DNA of 64,000 nucleotides from Cerrena zonata. Lineage: Eukaryota > Basidiomycota > Agaricomycetes > Polyporales > Cerrenaceae. The stretch lies in NCBI GenBank assembly GCA_038087015.1, contig JASBNA010000024.1:1-64000 (forward strand). Reading direction: 5' to 3'. Under the pieces are notes generated by a model. That model was not told the origin of the DNA. It worked only from the letters and a program-made list of their open reading frames with translations, and did not search any database. This document shows, one piece after another, positions 1 through 8,887 of this stretch; the stretch's first letter is position 1, and each line of letters begins with the position of its first letter. Made by a program: the position numbers and the translations under genes.

Positions 1-1
1 T

Positions 2-982
2 GCCTCTATAAATTCTTTCGAGATTGGTTCAACGGTGGCATACTTTTTTTATAACCTTGCTCAAGATATAGATGATTTTTGTGAATTTGCTTCACCAGAC
101 TTGGATGACCTTATACACTTTGTTTTGGAGACAAATAATTATCATCACCAGATTAACATATTTGATTTGGTTAATATTGATCAATTGAGATCATCTTTGC
201 TAGAACTTTTAAAATCATACTCCAGTACCAAAGCAGCAATTAGGGCTTGTCAAATGTCTGACAAAGAAGAGCACATTGTATTGATCCCAAGTTTCAAATG
301 CAACTTTTTTCCCTGGGAATCACTCGAATGTATGAGAGATCGATCTGTGTCAAGAATGCCATCCATCTCTTCGACAATTCAATTGTTGAAATCTAAAAAG
401 AGTTTGAAGGTTTATTCAGAAAACAAGAATGAGTTATTTTACTTGATCAATCCTGGAGGTGATCTCACCCGTACAGAAAATAAATTTAAACCCTTATTTC
501 AATCAATTGATAATAGTAATGGAATGTTTGGAGTAAAGCCACAAGAAGAGAATTTCCTTGAAGGATTATTGACCAGTGATCTTTTTGTCTATTTAGGACA
601 CGGCGGCTGCGAGCAATATGTCAGACCATCATCATTATTGAAAACAGTCAATTCATCCCCCTCACAGAAACTACCACCTAGTCTTTTGGTTGGTTGTTCC
701 TCCGGTAAGCTTCATTCAAACGGATTCCTCGAACCAAATGGTAACGTTTATGATTGGCTTATTTGCGGCTCGCCGATGATATTGGTAAATCTCTGGGATG
801 TAACTGATAAAGATATTGATTCGTTCAGCTCGTCAGTATTTGAAAAATGGGGGTTGTTTAGTTCCTCTAGGACTGACTTTAGCATCTCTGAGGCAGTTTC
901 TGCGTCCCGTGATGAATGTACCTTAAAGTACTTGAATGGGTCTGCGCCTATAGTTTATGGACTTCCTTTGAAAATTAGGTAA
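2..982 (+). CDS. ESP1: Separase, C-terminal catalytic part (5' end outside window)
   Basis: Separase (peptidase family C50) cleaves the cohesin kleisin to release sister chromatids at anaphase. Only the C-terminal protease region, about 326 residues, is present; the frame is open to the first bases of the window, so the gene begins upstream. The catalytic dyad is visible: His in YLGHGGCEQY (nt about 590-620) and Cys in LLVGCSSGKLH (nt about 678-710). It is followed by the family signature in which a glycine-rich stretch leads to LVNLWDVTDKDIDSFS. The apparent start at nt 35 is a GTG inside the domain and is not a real start. The gene ends in TAA and faces the next gene tail to tail, with about 185 bp between. 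Identification is from motif recognition and is secure. Confidence 0.93.
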   Translation, partial: ASINSFEIGSTVAYFFYNLAQDIDDFCEFASPDLDDLIHFVLETNNYHHQINIFDLVNIDQLRSSLLELLKSYSSTKAAIRACQMSDKEEHIVLIPSFKCNFFPWESLECMRDRSVSRMPSISSTIQLLKSKKSLKVYSENKNELFYLINPGGDLTRTENKFKPLFQSIDNSNGMFGVKPQEENFLEGLLTSDLFVYLGHGGCEQYVRPSSLLKTVNSSPSQKLPPSLLVGCSSGKLHSNGFLEPNGNVYDWLICGSPMILVNLWDVTDKDIDSFSSSVFEKWGLFSSSRTDFSISEAVSASRDECTLKYLNGSAPIVYGLPLKIR

Positions 983-1168
983 TGTATGTTTTTTTAAAAA
1001 AGAAATAAAAGGCACACGTTCAAAGAGTAGTTTCTTATAATCCACCGTAGCTAAAAGCTCTTATGAAAAATTTAATCTTATACATACTTAAAAACATAGC
1101 TAATCATAATTTAAAATATTTGTTTAAATAAAGGTTGAATAATGGAGAGATACATCAGGATTTCAAAG

Positions 1169-2452
1169 CTAATTTGATGAAAGTCCAAGGCTTTCACGTT
1201 GAGATTTTGAATTTGGATCGAATTTGACTGGACCTAAAGTAATAACTCTTGTTCCATGTCTTTTTTCAGTCTCATCATTTTCATCAAAAGGGATGATTAC
1301 GTGTTGAGAAATACGGTTATCCCATATAGCGGTAGTTTGCAGACCTTCAACGTTTGGCTGCCAATGAAATCTTACCTGAATATCCAAATTTTTCTCGTAA
1401 ACATTGAAAAGGAATTCCAAAATAGTTTTAGATTCGTCAGGTTCTAAACCCACAATCCTGACGGTCATTGAGCGGTTGACGTAGAGTGACTTCCATCCGG
1501 TAACAGGATGAGTGAAAACCAAAGGATGTTCTCTTTCGATGTATTTTGGTCCTCTTAAAGGGTTTTCTCGATCAAGGTAAGTATGAGCTGACCTAAATAT
1601 TGCAGTTTTACCGTCTAAAAAAGCTTGAAAGGCTGGCAGAAGCTTATCGTAAGCTCCATATCCAGAAGCCCATATAGTGTCACCATCGTATTTAGGGAAA
1701 GCGTCTATTGTTAAGGAGGTATAAGAGGCTGGATTACGTTCATGAACAACATCCGTATGGAAAGAATATTGTCGATTTTTAAAACCATTATTAAAGCCAT
1801 AGTATTCCTCGAAGAATTTTCTCCATACAGTTGTGATACCACTACCTTTAGCCAAATCTTCAGTTGAATCTTCAGTGATATTTTCGCTTAAAGGAACGTA
1901 AGGGGCTTGAGGGTGTCTTTCAATTTGTCCCCAATATCGACCAATTTCCAATTGTTTTTGAGGCGAGATATCTTGATCTTTAAAAAAGACAACAACTCTT
2001 TCGGCAACCAACAACGCTAATTCGTCTCTTTGTTTGTCCGTCAATTCAGAAAGCTGTAAGCCAACAAGTTCAGTTCCAACGTATTTGGTTAAATGCTTAA
2101 CTTCTTTTGCAGCCTTGAATAGAGCCTCTTTTTTTGGATCGGCGAATTTAGCACGATCCTCGAAGGGATAATCTGTATTTCTTATTTCAAATGCTTCATC
2201 AACATAAGTTGGGATATCTTCTGGATTTGGAATAATTGGGTATCCTTTTGATAAATCGATTCCGTGTTTCTCAAATCTTCTACGAGTTGAATCAGGTAAT
2301 TTTTCTACCCATTCTTTTGCAGTTCCAGCCTTAGGCGCATTCTTAGAAGAACCATGGCCAAGCGGTTTCAAAGAAACTAACTTACGAACTGTTTGGTCGA
2401 TTTCATTATCATGTTCACGAGGAACTATACTAGCAGCAGTAACTGGAGCCAT
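1169..2452 (-). CDS. JLP1: TauD/TfdA-family sulfonate/2-oxoglutarate dioxygenase (Jlp1-like)
   Basis: 427-residue Fe(II)/2-oxoglutarate dioxygenase of the taurine/sulfonate class. By family, it oxidises alkyl sulfonates to aldehyde and sulfite so they can serve as a sulfur source in the cytosol. The iron ligands are visible as H232-x-D234 in SFHTDVVHE and the distal H384 in DNRISQHV; the 2-oxoglutarate arginine lies in KRHGTRVITLG (R398 or R402). The start is an ATG with no better upstream choice, and length is normal for fungal members. Residue 272 is encoded by CTG inside DKL-x-PAFQAFL. Relatives have serine there (LSP-x-F), which supports CTG-Ser decoding. Fungi carry several TauD paralogues, so the exact substrate (sulfonate or other) is inference. 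Confidence 0.8.
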   Translation of the reverse strand: MAPVTAASIVPREHDNEIDQTVRKLVSLKPLGHGSSKNAPKAGTAKEWVEKLPDSTRRRFEKHGIDLSKGYPIIPNPEDIPTYVDEAFEIRNTDYPFEDRAKFADPKKEALFKAAKEVKHLTKYVGTELVGLQLSELTDKQRDELALLVAERVVVFFKDQDISPQKQLEIGRYWGQIERHPQAPYVPLSENITEDSTEDLAKGSGITTVWRKFFEEYYGFNNGFKNRQYSFHTDVVHERNPASYTSLTIDAFPKYDGDTIWASGYGAYDKLLPAFQAFLDGKTAIFRSAHTYLDRENPLRGPKYIEREHPLVFTHPVTGWKSLYVNRSMTVRIVGLEPDESKTILEFLFNVYEKNLDIQVRFHWQPNVEGLQTTAIWDNRISQHVIIPFDENDETEKRHGTRVITLGPVKFDPNSKSQRESLGLSSN

Positions 2453-3247
2453 ATTCAGTATATGGAGAAGTATAATTTAGTTGGAAATGATTACACATTT
2501 TGAGGGAGATTCATTTCGCTTTTATAAGATTTCAGGGACGGTTCAATGTTCCGTTGCCGTTTAGGGAGTACCTTTTAACGTACATAGCCATATTCGAATG
2601 GTCTTATAACAACGGACTGTGGATTCAACCCAAACCGGTGGTCAAAACTGAGGTTGGGTGCGAATTTAATATTTTTATTTTGGTTTATCTTTATTACAAG
2701 GGCTGTGGCTGCAATATCAATATTACAAATCTAAAATGTAGTTTTACTATAAAACTCTTGAGATGATTGGCCATGGTTGCTTAAAAATTCTCGAATGGTA
2801 TTTAGCGTACATCTATAAAGCGATATAAATGAAGTTGTTTATCAAATACTTGGTATACTCGAGCCCTACTTCCAAGGTGTTTCAGATAACTAAAAACGAG
2901 TTGGCTTGTGAGCTTCGAACTGCTTCGGGTTTTTGAGCTACGCCGTAAAAGCATGTCGTTGAGGTTTAACAACCTGGTATTTGATGATAATTGCAAACAA
3001 ACGTGTAGAAAACTACGTCGTCAAATATTATTAATTTTTTATCATATTCTATAGATCTATAAGCATTAATATAATACAGTGAAAAAATGATTTGGACGTG
3101 AAAAAGAAAGCAAAAAAAAGCGAAAAAAATAGCTTTTATTATGAAAACCCAAAAGCTTAGAAGGGTATAATAAAATAAACCGAAAATATTCGACAGATCG
3201 AATGACAAAAACATGACAGAAAGAAAAGGTAAATCATCAGGACTTCA
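2453..3247. other. Intergenic, no gene seen
   Basis: Short open frames here have no coding character. The stretch next to 3248 is A-rich and is the likely 3' UTR of the minus-strand adhesin gene. It contains one ACCGAAA/TTTCGGT motif near 3180, which recurs near other 3' ends in the window. Confidence 0.6.
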
Positions 3248-6200
3248 TTAAAGGAAAATACTCAAAAATAAAGCCAAAGCACTGAGAATTGTAGGAATTT
3301 GGATTGTTACACCACCATCATAACTGGTTACAGAATAAGAAGCCATATTTGGAGACTTAGAAGTTGACATGGTTAATGTAGTACTGTCAAATTTGGTATA
3401 AGCAGCTGCAACTGACTGGGAAATACCTGTGACTTGAGAATCAGCATCTCTAGTTGATGCTTCATTTGAGTCAGCAGCATTACCACCTAGGCTATTATCA
3501 GCTTCCGGGATTGACGATTCTAAACCACCAATTTCATCTCCAGAGGTCGATCCATCATTAGAGTTGTATCCAGGTTCAGACTCATCATTCGAGCTATTTC
3601 CGAAGTTGTTAATAGAGTTAAATCCTTCGCCTGAGTTAGATCCAGGTCCATTGTCTAAGCCTTCTGGGCTCGGGGAATTGCCCAAGTCAGGGCTTATTAA
3701 TGATGATGACAAAGACTCTGGTACTGAAGTACTTGAAATAAGTTTCCTACTGCTAGAAGAAAACGCACTTGAACTTTCAAGAGACACAGTGGTTTGAGCG
3801 ATAGTCATACTTGTAACATCAGGGGCTGAAGAACCACTAGACGATGCTAAGAGAGAAGTGGATCTAGTCAAAGTGGATACATCGGAAGAAACAACATTCA
3901 TTCTGGTGCCTCGGGTAGCTGAGGCGCCAGTAGCTTCACTAGCAAAGGAAGCAGATACTGAGGAAGATGGAGTTCCAGTGACAGAAACGCTGGCTCTAGT
4001 AAATGAAGCAACAGTAGTCAATGAAGCGTATATAGTAGATGAAACACCTTTAGTTGAATCCCTAGAGGTAAAACTTGCAGTTTGGGAGATTGATGAAGCA
4101 GGGAACTTATTACCAGTTCCCGATACTTTCCTAACACTAGAAGGAGAATGGAATGAACTAACCGGTGCAGACGATACCATAGAGCCAGTACTACCGACAA
4201 CTTTAGTAGCCTCATCCGGGAGCACAGATGCTAAAGACGTAACCGACATAGTAGCCGTAAACGAAGACTCTTTGAAATTTCTCTTCCCACTAGATGATGG
4301 TAAACTAGAAGAAACAACAGATGATGAGACAACAGCAGACGAGAATCTCGAGCAAAGACCTTGACTAGACGATGCTAAAGCTGACGAAGCAGCAGAAAAC
4401 GAGAATATGGAGTAAGGATTTTCACTAGATGATGGCAAAGCTGATGAAACAGCAGAAGATGCAATTTGGGAGTGAAGACCTGCGCTGGATGATGATAAAG
4501 CTGTTGAAACAACAGAAGATGAGAATCTAGAGTGAGGAGCTTGACTAGATGATGGTAAGGCTGATGAAACAGCATACGATGAAGCAACAGAAAATGAAAA
4601 TCTAGAGTGAGGAGCTTGAATTGATGATGGTAAGGCGGATGAAACAGCAAATGATGAAGCAACAGAAGATGAGAATCTAGAATAAGGATCTTCACTAGAT
4701 GATGGCAAAGGTAATGAAACCACAGATGATGAGAATCTGAAGTAAAGATCTTCACTGGATGATGGTAAAGCTGATGAAACAACAGATGATGAAACCACAG
4801 ATGATGAGAATCTAGAATAAGGCTGTTCACTGGATGATGGTAAAGCTGATGAAGCCACAGATGGTGAAACAACAGATGTTGAAACAACAGATGATGAGAG
4901 TCTAGAGTACCGATCTTCACTGGATGATGGTAAAGCTGATGAAACAACAGATGATGCAACCACAGATGATGAAACAGCAGAGGATGAGAATCTGGAGTAA
5001 AGATCTTCACTGGATGATGGTAAATCTGATGAAACAACAGATGATGCAACCACAGATGGTGAAACAGCAGAGGATGAGAATCTGGAGTAAAGATCTTCAC
5101 TGGATGATGGTAAAGCTGATGAAACAACAGATGATGAAGCAGCAGATGATAAGTAATTAGAGTAAAGACCTTCACTGGATGATGGTAAAGCTGATGAAAC
5201 AACAGATGATGAAGCAGCAGATGATAAGTAATTAGAGTAAACATCTTCACTAGATGATGGCAAAGCTGATGAAACAGCATATGATAAAACAACAGAAGAT
5301 GAGAATCTAGAGTAAAGATCCTCACTGGATGATGGCAAAGCTGATGAAACCACAGATGATGATGCAGCAGATGATGAAACAGCAGAGGATGAGAATCTGG
5401 AGTAAAGATATGATGGTAAAGCTGATGAAGCAACAGATGATGCAACCACAGAGGATGAGAATCTGGAGTAAAGATCTTCACTAGATAATGGCAAAGCTGA
5501 TGAAGCAACAGATGATAAAGCAGCAGATGATAAGTATTTAGAGTAAACATCTTCACTAGATGATGGCAAAGCTGATGAAACAGCATATGATAAAACAACA
5601 GAAGATGAGAATCTAGAGTAACGATCTTCACTGGATGATGGTAAAGCTGATGAAACCACAGATGATGAAGCAACAGATGATGATATCCAAGTAGTCGGAG
5701 AAGCCAAAGATTCTGAAGGCATAAAGCTAGAAGAATTATGGTAACGAGAAAAAGGAGCACTAAGAAAGCTAGCAGACGACGAAAGAGAAACCGATGATGA
5801 GAGTCTAGAGTAAAGATCCTCACTGGATGATGGCAAAGCTGATGAAACAGCATATGATAAAACAACAGAAGATGAGAATCTAGAGTAACGATCTTCACTG
5901 GATGATGGTAAAGCTGATGAAACAACAGATGATGCAACCACAGATGGTGAAACAACAGATGATGAAAATCTAGAGTAAAGATCTTCAATGGATGATGGTA
6001 AAGCTGATGAAACAACAGATGATGCAACCACAGATGATGAGAATCTAGAGTAAAGATCTTCACTGGATGATGGTAAAGCTGATGAAGCAACAGATGGTGA
6101 AACAACAGATGATGAGAATCTGGAGTAAAGATCTTCACTAGATAATGGCAAAGCTGATGAAGCAACAGATGATGCAACCACAGATGATGAGAATCTAGAG

Positions 6201-8887
6201 TAAAGATCTTCACTAGATAATGGCAAAGCTGATGAAGCAACAGATGATGAAGCAGCAGATGATGAGAATCTAGAGTAAAGACCTTCACTGGATGATGGCA
6301 AAGCTGATGAAACAACAGATGATGCAACCAGAGATGATGAGAATCTGGAGTAAAGATCTTCACTGGATGATGGCAAAGCTGATGAAACAACAGATGATGC
6401 AACCACAGATGATGAGAATCTAGAATAAGGATCTTCACTAAATGATGGTAAAGCTGATGAAACCACAGATGATGATGCAGCAGATGATGAAACAGCAGAG
6501 GATGAGAATCTGGAGTAAAGATATGATGGTAAAGCTGATGAAGCAACAGATGATGCAACCACAGAGGATGAGAATCTGGAGTAAAGATCTTCACTAGATA
6601 ATGGCAAAGCTGATGAAGCAACAGATGATAAAGCAGCAGATGATAAGTATTTAGAGTAAACATCTTCACTAGATGATGGCAAAGCTGATGAAACAGCATA
6701 TGATAAAACAACAGAAGATGAGAATCTAGAGTAACGATCTTCACTGGATGATGGTAAAGCTGATGAAACAACAGATGATGCAACCACAGATGGTGAAACA
6801 ACAGATGATGAAAATCTAGAGTAAAGATCTTCAATGGATGATGGTAAAGCTGATGAAACAACAGATGATGCAACCACAGATGATGAGAATCTAGAGTAAA
6901 GATCTTCACTGGATGATGGTAAAGCTGATGAAGCAACAGATGGTGAAACAACAGATGATGAGAATCTGGAGTAAAGATCTTCACTAGATAATGGCAAAGC
7001 TGATGAAGCAACAGATGATGCAACCACAGATGATGAGAATCTAGAGTAAAGATCTTCACTAGATAATGGCAAAGCTGATGAAGCAACAGATGATGAAGCA
7101 GCAGATGATAAGTATTTAGAGTAAACATCTTCACTAGATGATGGCAAAGCTGATGAAACAGCATATAATGAAACAACAGAAGATGAGAATCTAGGGTAAA
7201 CATCTTCACTAGATGATGGTAAAACTGATGATACGGCAGAAGACGAGAATCTAGAGTAAGGAGCTTTGCTGGATGATGGTAAAGCTGATGAAACAACAGA
7301 AGCCGAGAATCTAGAGTAAGTAGCTTCACTAGATGATGGTAAACCTGATGAGACAACAGAAGATGACGGGAAGTGAAGATCAGAACTAGTAGAAGATGCA
7401 GTAGAAGAAGATGGGCTGATAGTGGAATCACTACTAGCTGTGAAAGTTGAAGAGGCAGCAATATTGGATGAATCATGACTCTGCACTTTGGTAGATCGAG
7501 GGAAAGATGAGTGAATGCTTGTAGTTATTGAATCTGAAGATTTTTCCTTGGTTGAACTAGTGGAATAAGTAGTGACGGTGATACTAGATGCTATAGGATT
7601 CGATGACGAGATGGTTAGTGAAGTGATTGACTCAGTAGAGGTTGTCATTATACTGGATGATCTTCTGACGGGTACAGTGGAAGATCTCTTGCTGATAGAG
7701 TTACTGTTGAACGATGAGCTGCTTTTGGAAGATGAGCTTGAACTGGAGGAGCTTGAACTTTCTTTGGAAGTGGTGGATGGACCAGGAACAAGGACTTCTA
7801 TAGTTTCGGTACCACCATTACTCTTAAAAGGAAGGGTAGTTGTTTGGGTATCTATTCCGGTCCAAGTAGTGGTAGCCAGAGTAATTTCTCTAGCTACTAC
7901 ACTTGGTCTAACAAACTTATCAGTATTCCAAACGTATTCAGCCTTGTTGGTGTATGTGTAGAAATCAAAGAAACAATTGTAAGTGTTAGTGTATTCAACA
8001 GTAGCAGTAGGACGATACGGAGTTACAATTATATCCAAAAATGGACGAACATAATTGGTAGCACCGGAATATGCAATCAGGACTTGAAGCTTTGAACAAG
8101 AGACCACCGAGTAACTGAGAGCTTCAGCGGTAGCCGGGAGGTACCATTGATTTATATAACTAACGGCAGCAACATTGATGGAGTTACAATCGATATTCCC
8201 AGTATTCAAAGTCATGGTTAAAACACCGGAATAAGCTTGATTAAAATAACATCCACCACTGGCAAGAAAAGAATATTCATGTTTTTTGCTAGGAAGAACC
8301 CTACGGTCAACGGCTATAGTACGTGGCAGCACTCCTTGGCTAGACAAATCAGCGTTAACCCCATTATTGAAGTTTACTGTTGAAGAGAAAACATTTTCTC
8401 CATCGCTCCAACTAATTGTGTTTGGCCCAGCAGAAAATTTTACCGAACAAGTGAGATCAGATTGTGAAGTACCCAATCCAGAATTAAAGATGAATGGAAT
8501 GGTAACAGTCCCAACCACATTAGTAGAATCGGTGACTATGCTTGAGACAGTACATAGCAAATAAGAATCAGGATTTGTATCATCACTGTGTGAAAAGTCA
8601 CAAGTAGCAAATGTTTTACCGTTCGCAGATAAGTCAACGGAAGAAGTCGAGGAGGTGAATCTACTCACGCAGGGTAATCTCAATTGGAAAGTATCACCAG
8701 CTTTAACCCCGGAGATGGCCCAATCAAGAGTGGCTATCCAATTGGGGGTTTCAGGAAGTTGAGGACTAGTGGTTCCTGCTTGACTCCAAGTAATTGAGGA
8801 TATATCCTTGAAAATCCCGTAAACGGCGGAACCCTCAACGTAAGCACAAGTAAATAGTGCTAGTAAAAAGTATGAGAGAACAATCAT
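3248..8887 (-). CDS. Als-family GPI-anchored cell-surface adhesin with about 39 Ser-rich repeats
   Basis: 1879 residues. Residues 1-19 form a signal peptide. Residues about 20-310 match the Als N-terminal adhesin fold (tandem Ig-like): ITWSQ near the start, the GDTF-x-L-x-LPCV motif, and eight cysteines placed as in Als proteins. A T-like segment follows (TTTWTGIDTQTTTLPF, then IEVLVPG) and a Ser run. Residues about 500-1500 are an array of about 39 imperfect units (core SSALPSSSEDLYSRFSS), then a Ser/Thr/Asn/Gly stalk. The C-terminus is a hydrophobic GPI-addition tail (IPTILSALALFLSIFL). Inference: after GPI processing it is covalently linked to wall glucan and mediates adhesion. It is a tandem paralogue of the gene at 12082-15529, same strand. 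The repeats differ entirely between the two. The frame is intact across 5.6 kb. Confidence 0.93.
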   Translation of the reverse strand: MIVLSYFLLALFTCAYVEGSAVYGIFKDISSITWSQAGTTSPQLPETPNWIATLDWAISGVKAGDTFQLRLPCVSRFTSSTSSVDLSANGKTFATCDFSHSDDTNPDSYLLCTVSSIVTDSTNVVGTVTIPFIFNSGLGTSQSDLTCSVKFSAGPNTISWSDGENVFSSTVNFNNGVNADLSSQGVLPRTIAVDRRVLPSKKHEYSFLASGGCYFNQAYSGVLTMTLNTGNIDCNSINVAAVSYINQWYLPATAEALSYSVVSCSKLQVLIAYSGATNYVRPFLDIIVTPYRPTATVEYTNTYNCFFDFYTYTNKAEYVWNTDKFVRPSVVAREITLATTTWTGIDTQTTTLPFKSNGGTETIEVLVPGPSTTSKESSSSSSSSSSSKSSSSFNSNSISKRSSTVPVRRSSSIMTTSTESITSLTISSSNPIASSITVTTYSTSSTKEKSSDSITTSIHSSFPRSTKVQSHDSSNIAASSTFTASSDSTISPSSSTASSTSSDLHFPSSSVVSSGLPSSSEATYSRFSASVVSSALPSSSKAPYSRFSSSAVSSVLPSSSEDVYPRFSSSVVSLYAVSSALPSSSEDVYSKYLSSAASSSVASSALPLSSEDLYSRFSSSVVASSVASSALPLSSEDLYSRFSSSVVSPSVASSALPSSSEDLYSRFSSSVVASSVVSSALPSSIEDLYSRFSSSVVSPSVVASSVVSSALPSSSEDRYSRFSSSVVLSYAVSSALPSSSEDVYSKYLSSAALSSVASSALPLSSEDLYSRFSSSVVASSVASSALPSYLYSRFSSSAVSSSAASSSVVSSALPSFSEDPYSRFSSSVVASSVVSSALPSSSEDLYSRFSSSLVASSVVSSALPSSSEGLYSRFSSSAASSSVASSALPLSSEDLYSRFSSSVVASSVASSALPLSSEDLYSRFSSSVVSPSVASSALPSSSEDLYSRFSSSVVASSVVSSALPSSIEDLYSRFSSSVVSPSVVASSVVSSALPSSSEDRYSRFSSSVVLSYAVSSALPSSSEDLYSRLSSSVSLSSSASFLSAPFSRYHNSSSFMPSESLASPTTWISSSVASSSVVSSALPSSSEDRYSRFSSSVVLSYAVSSALPSSSEDVYSKYLSSAALSSVASSALPLSSEDLYSRFSSSVVASSVASSALPSYLYSRFSSSAVSSSAASSSVVSSALPSSSEDLYSRFSSSVVLSYAVSSALPSSSEDVYSNYLSSAASSSVVSSALPSSSEGLYSNYLSSAASSSVVSSALPSSSEDLYSRFSSSAVSPSVVASSVVSSDLPSSSEDLYSRFSSSAVSSSVVASSVVSSALPSSSEDRYSRLSSSVVSTSVVSPSVASSALPSSSEQPYSRFSSSVVSSSVVSSALPSSSEDLYFRFSSSVVSLPLPSSSEDPYSRFSSSVASSFAVSSALPSSIQAPHSRFSFSVASSYAVSSALPSSSQAPHSRFSSSVVSTALSSSSAGLHSQIASSAVSSALPSSSENPYSIFSFSAASSALASSSQGLCSRFSSAVVSSSVVSSSLPSSSGKRNFKESSFTATMSVTSLASVLPDEATKVVGSTGSMVSSAPVSSFHSPSSVRKVSGTGNKFPASSISQTASFTSRDSTKGVSSTIYASLTTVASFTRASVSVTGTPSSSVSASFASEATGASATRGTRMNVVSSDVSTLTRSTSLLASSSGSSAPDVTSMTIAQTTVSLESSSAFSSSSRKLISSTSVPESLSSSLISPDLGNSPSPEGLDNGPGSNSGEGFNSINNFGNSSNDESEPGYNSNDGSTSGDEIGGLESSIPEADNSLGGNAADSNEASTRDADSQVTGISQSVAAAYTKFDSTTLTMSTSKSPNMASYSVTSYDGGVTIQIPTILSALALFLSIFL
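4375..7330 (-). repeat. Tandem repeat array of the first ALS-like gene
   Basis: About 39 in-frame imperfect units, mostly 48-84 bp, encode variants of SSALPSSSEDLYSRFSS. Larger blocks inside the array are duplicated: 5826-6263 matches 6672-7109 at an offset of 846 bp, and 5338-5656 matches 6451-6769 at an offset of 1113 bp. This is the pattern of unequal recombination. A non-repeat interruption lies near 5680-5790. Unit number is likely to vary between alleles. Confidence 0.93.

Noticed and set aside
4375..7330. CRISPR-like or mobile-element reading of the ALS repeats
   Set aside because: Units are in frame, coding, degenerate and without unique spacers; this is an adhesin stalk in a eukaryote.
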